Source: Clostridium aciditolerans (lineage in GTDB: Bacteria; Bacillota; Clostridia; Clostridiales; Clostridiaceae). From it: 64,000 nucleotides of DNA. The notes beneath the pieces are model-generated. The model did not search any database. It was given only the letters and a program-made list of their open reading frames with translations, and was not told the DNA's origin. This document shows, piece by piece, positions 63,878 through 64,000 of the stretch. The first letter of the stretch is position 1, and each line of letters opens with the position of its first letter. The stretch is from positions 33,206 to 97,205 of the forward strand of contig NZ_JAEEGB010000018.1 of the NCBI RefSeq assembly GCF_016316925.1, in the 5' to 3' direction. The position numbers and the translations under genes were made by a program.

Positions 63878-64000
63878 TATAAAGCTAAATACTATCATTA
63901 AATATCCCCATCCATTAATTTGATAGTAGCTAACTTAAATTTAAATGAAACTTACACTAATAAAAGAGCTTGTGACTTATTTGATATGCTCCCCTTGTGG

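Overview
The window is AT-rich, densely coded chromosome from an endospore-forming anaerobe of the Firmicutes, most likely Clostridium sensu stricto. The evidence is the set of genes: gerK-type germinant receptor genes, three alpha/beta SASP genes, the cotJABC coat operon, coenzyme-B12-dependent ribonucleotide reductase, hydroxylamine reductase (HCP), a flavodiiron protein, an NADH:rubredoxin-oxidoreductase-like enzyme and AddB. No rRNA, tRNA, CRISPR array, transposase or intact prophage was seen.

Layout. 1-2.7 kb: a two-gene NitT/TauT-type ABC importer, cut by the window start. 2.9-7.6 kb: a secreted protein, a second ABC exporter, a PIG-L deacetylase and an internally deleted pduL. 7.7-13 kb: nrdJ with tandem NrdR-type operators, a gamma carbonic anhydrase and a spore-type LysM/M14 peptidase. 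13-21 kb: a MBL-fold protein, paired chromate transporters, a SASP, yaaR and the divergent gerKA-gerKC/gerKB locus. 21-30.4 kb: nadE, nfeD plus SPFH genes, an ArsB/NhaD-type transporter behind an attenuator-like leader, and a two-component system. 30.9-36.4 kb: a three-gene alpha-glucan cluster. 36.7-41.7 kb: a sigma/anti-sigma pair and a solitary addB. 42-49.3 kb: an amino-sugar module (PTS IIBC and IIA, PRD antiterminator, GntR regulator, murQ, nagA, nagB). 49.5-57.1 kb: cupin, ArsR plus a NifX-like gene, a SASP-SASP-bet gene run, surE, NROR-like oxidoreductase, DUF1450 and a Ser/Thr kinase. 57.4-64 kb: cotJABC, then a nitrosative/oxidative stress cluster of Crp/Fnr regulator, flavodiiron protein, RIC/ScdA and HCP.

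Regulation can be read in several places. Four promoters (cupin, flavodiiron protein, RIC, hcp) carry a 14-bp Crp/Fnr-like box whose centre lies exactly 29.5 bp upstream of the -10 element, the class II activator position. This ties a remote cupin gene to the NO-stress cluster. The two PTS genes are divergent, and each has a ribonucleic antiterminator/terminator pair fitting the adjacent PRD protein. The SASP at 16.2 kb has a sigma-G-like promoter folded into a perfect inverted repeat.

Two dispersed palindromic repeat families lie between genes. One has four copies whose arms are built from 7-bp units. The other has three copies, apparently shortened by steps. The most promising unexplained features are the attenuator leader at 26.4-26.5 kb, the co-oriented SASP-SASP-Bet genes, and the heptamer-built repeat family.
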